Shown here: one piece after another, positions 11,734-12,596 of the stretch
How positions within the stretch are numbered: the stretch's first letter is position 1
Layout of the letters: the number at the start of each line of letters is the position of its first letter
Notes under the pieces: model-generated
Told to the model about the DNA's origin: nothing
Database searches by the model: none
Seen by the model: only the letters and a program-made list of their open reading frames with translations
Assembly: GCA_937871985.1 (NCBI GenBank)
Contig: CALMPB010000503.1
Location: 1 to 12,596, forward strand
DNA from: an uncultured Burkholderiaceae bacterium
Lineage (GTDB): Bacteria > Pseudomonadota > Gammaproteobacteria > Burkholderiales > Burkholderiaceae
Direction of reading: 5' to 3'
DNA length: 12,596 bases
Position numbers and translations under genes: made by a program

Positions 11734-12596
11734 TCAGGCCGTGTATTCCTTGAGCAGCTTGCCCAGGATGGCGATGCCGGTGCGGATCTTGTCTTCCGGC
11801 ACGGTGGCGAAGCTCAGGCGCAGCGTGTTGGCGCGACCGGCGCCGCAGTAGAACGGCGCGCCCGGCACGAACGCGACGTTCTGGGCGATGGCCTTTTCCA
11901 GCAGCTTGGTGCTGTCGATGTGCTCGGGCAGCGTGAGCCAGATGAACATGCCGCCTTCGGGCTTGGTCCAGCTGACGGTGGACGGGAATTCGCGGGTGAT
12001 GGCTTCCAGCATGCAGCTGCCCTGGGCGCGATAGATTTCGCGCACGTTGGGCAGATGCTCTTCGAGGAAGCCGTCCTTGACGATCTCGTACACGGCCATC
12101 TGCGTCAGCGTGGGCGTGTGCAGGTCGGTGGCCTGCTTGGCCTGCACCAGCTTGTTGATCAGCGGGCGGGCGGCGGCGATGTAGCCCAGGCGCAGGCCGG
12201 GGGCCAGCACCTTGGAGAACGTGCCCAGGCGCACGACGTTGGCGCCGTATTCGGCGGCCAGCGCGATCAGGCCCGGTTGTGGTTCGCCGGCGTAGCGCAG
12301 CTCACCGTAGGGATCGTCCTCGATGATGGTCAGGCCCAGCTCGGCGGCGCGCTTGACCAGCGCGATGCGGCGTTCCAGGCTGAGGGTGCGGCCGGTGGGA
12401 TTCTGGAAATTGGGCAGCGCGTACAGGAAGCGGGCGCCGGCGGCCAGTTCGGGGGTGATGGACTCGGGGATCAGGCCGCCGTCGTCGGTGGGCACCGGCA
12501 CGAACTTGGGCTGGTACAGGCTGAACGATTGCAGCGCGCCGAGGTAGCTGGGGTCTTCGACCAGCACCTTGCTGTCCTTGTCGATCAGCACCTTGC
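11734..12596 (-). CDS. PLP-dependent class I/II aminotransferase (5' partial)
   Basis: About 287 residues; the frame stays open through base 12596, so the N-terminal part is missing. It is a fold-type I pyridoxal-phosphate enzyme. It shows VLVEDPSYLGALQ, the PLP-contacting PNFQNPTG, the cofactor Asp in IIEDDPYGELRY, the Schiff-base lysine in GTFSKVLAPGLRLGY, and a late substrate-carboxylate Arg in ANTLRLSFA. The pattern fits the 2-aminoadipate/aromatic/branched-chain aminotransferase group (LysN/KAT-II-like) and the catalytic half of MocR regulators; whether a DNA-binding domain precedes it cannot be seen. A strong terminator lies just downstream. Substrate assignment is not possible here; a link with the lysine-dehydrogenase-like gene at 8169-9287 would be speculative. 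Confidence 0.9.
   Translation of the reverse strand, partial: KVLIDKDSKVLVEDPSYLGALQSFSLYQPKFVPVPTDDGGLIPESITPELAAGARFLYALPNFQNPTGRTLSLERRIALVKRAAELGLTIIEDDPYGELRYAGEPQPGLIALAAEYGANVVRLGTFSKVLAPGLRLGYIAAARPLINKLVQAKQATDLHTPTLTQMAVYEIVKDGFLEEHLPNVREIYRAQGSCMLEAITREFPSTVSWTKPEGGMFIWLTLPEHIDSTKLLEKAIAQNVAFVPGAPFYCGAGRANTLRLSFATVPEDKIRTGIAILGKLLKEYTA

Overview
The window looks like ordinary chromosome from a high-GC betaproteobacterium of the Burkholderiales, most probably Alcaligenaceae (Bordetella/Achromobacter-like). This rests on three secreted DUF4148-type small proteins, a family especially common in that group, on GC-rich codon use, and on the mix of single-copy metabolic genes. No insertion sequence, prophage, CRISPR array, rRNA or tRNA was seen. 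Genus-level placement is inference.

Layout. At 1-106 is the C-terminal tail of single-stranded DNA-binding protein (ssb), followed by its terminator. The 470-base gap after it holds two diverged copies of a 73-bp block, each with three DnaA-box-like repeats at the same spacing (230-302 and 437-510). Next is a SAM-dependent methyltransferase (580-1308). From 1378 to 2960 lies a compact module: two tandem, 88% identical secreted DUF4148-type proteins and a cysteine-rich TetR-family regulator, with four related 16-18 bp palindromes in front of the three genes. An isochorismatase/nicotinamidase-like hydrolase is convergent to it (3060-3917).

At 4024-4864 a second TetR regulator and an unlisted 39-residue single-span membrane protein each have a nearly identical 16-bp palindrome upstream, forming a second candidate regulator/target pair. 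Malate synthase G (glcB, 4985-7159) is divergent from its probable regulator glcC (7396-8154), with two TGGTCATACCA operators between them. GlcC senses glycolate in E. coli, and the pair would handle glyoxylate plus acetyl-CoA to malate. A saccharopine/lysine dehydrogenase-type oxidoreductase (8169-9287) is convergent to glcC and has three abutting 17-bp palindromes upstream.

The right end, all on the minus strand, holds a third DUF4148-type protein with three internal repeats (9489-9884) and an unusual upstream region full of interleaved dyads. It is followed by a DUF1090 (YqjC-like) periplasmic protein (10225-10635), 4-hydroxybenzoate octaprenyltransferase ubiA (10707-11639), and a PLP-dependent class I/II aminotransferase that runs off the window (11734-12596). 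Several intrinsic terminators separate these units, so most genes appear to be single-gene transcripts. The least conventional parts are the two TetR/small-protein modules and the repeat array behind ssb.
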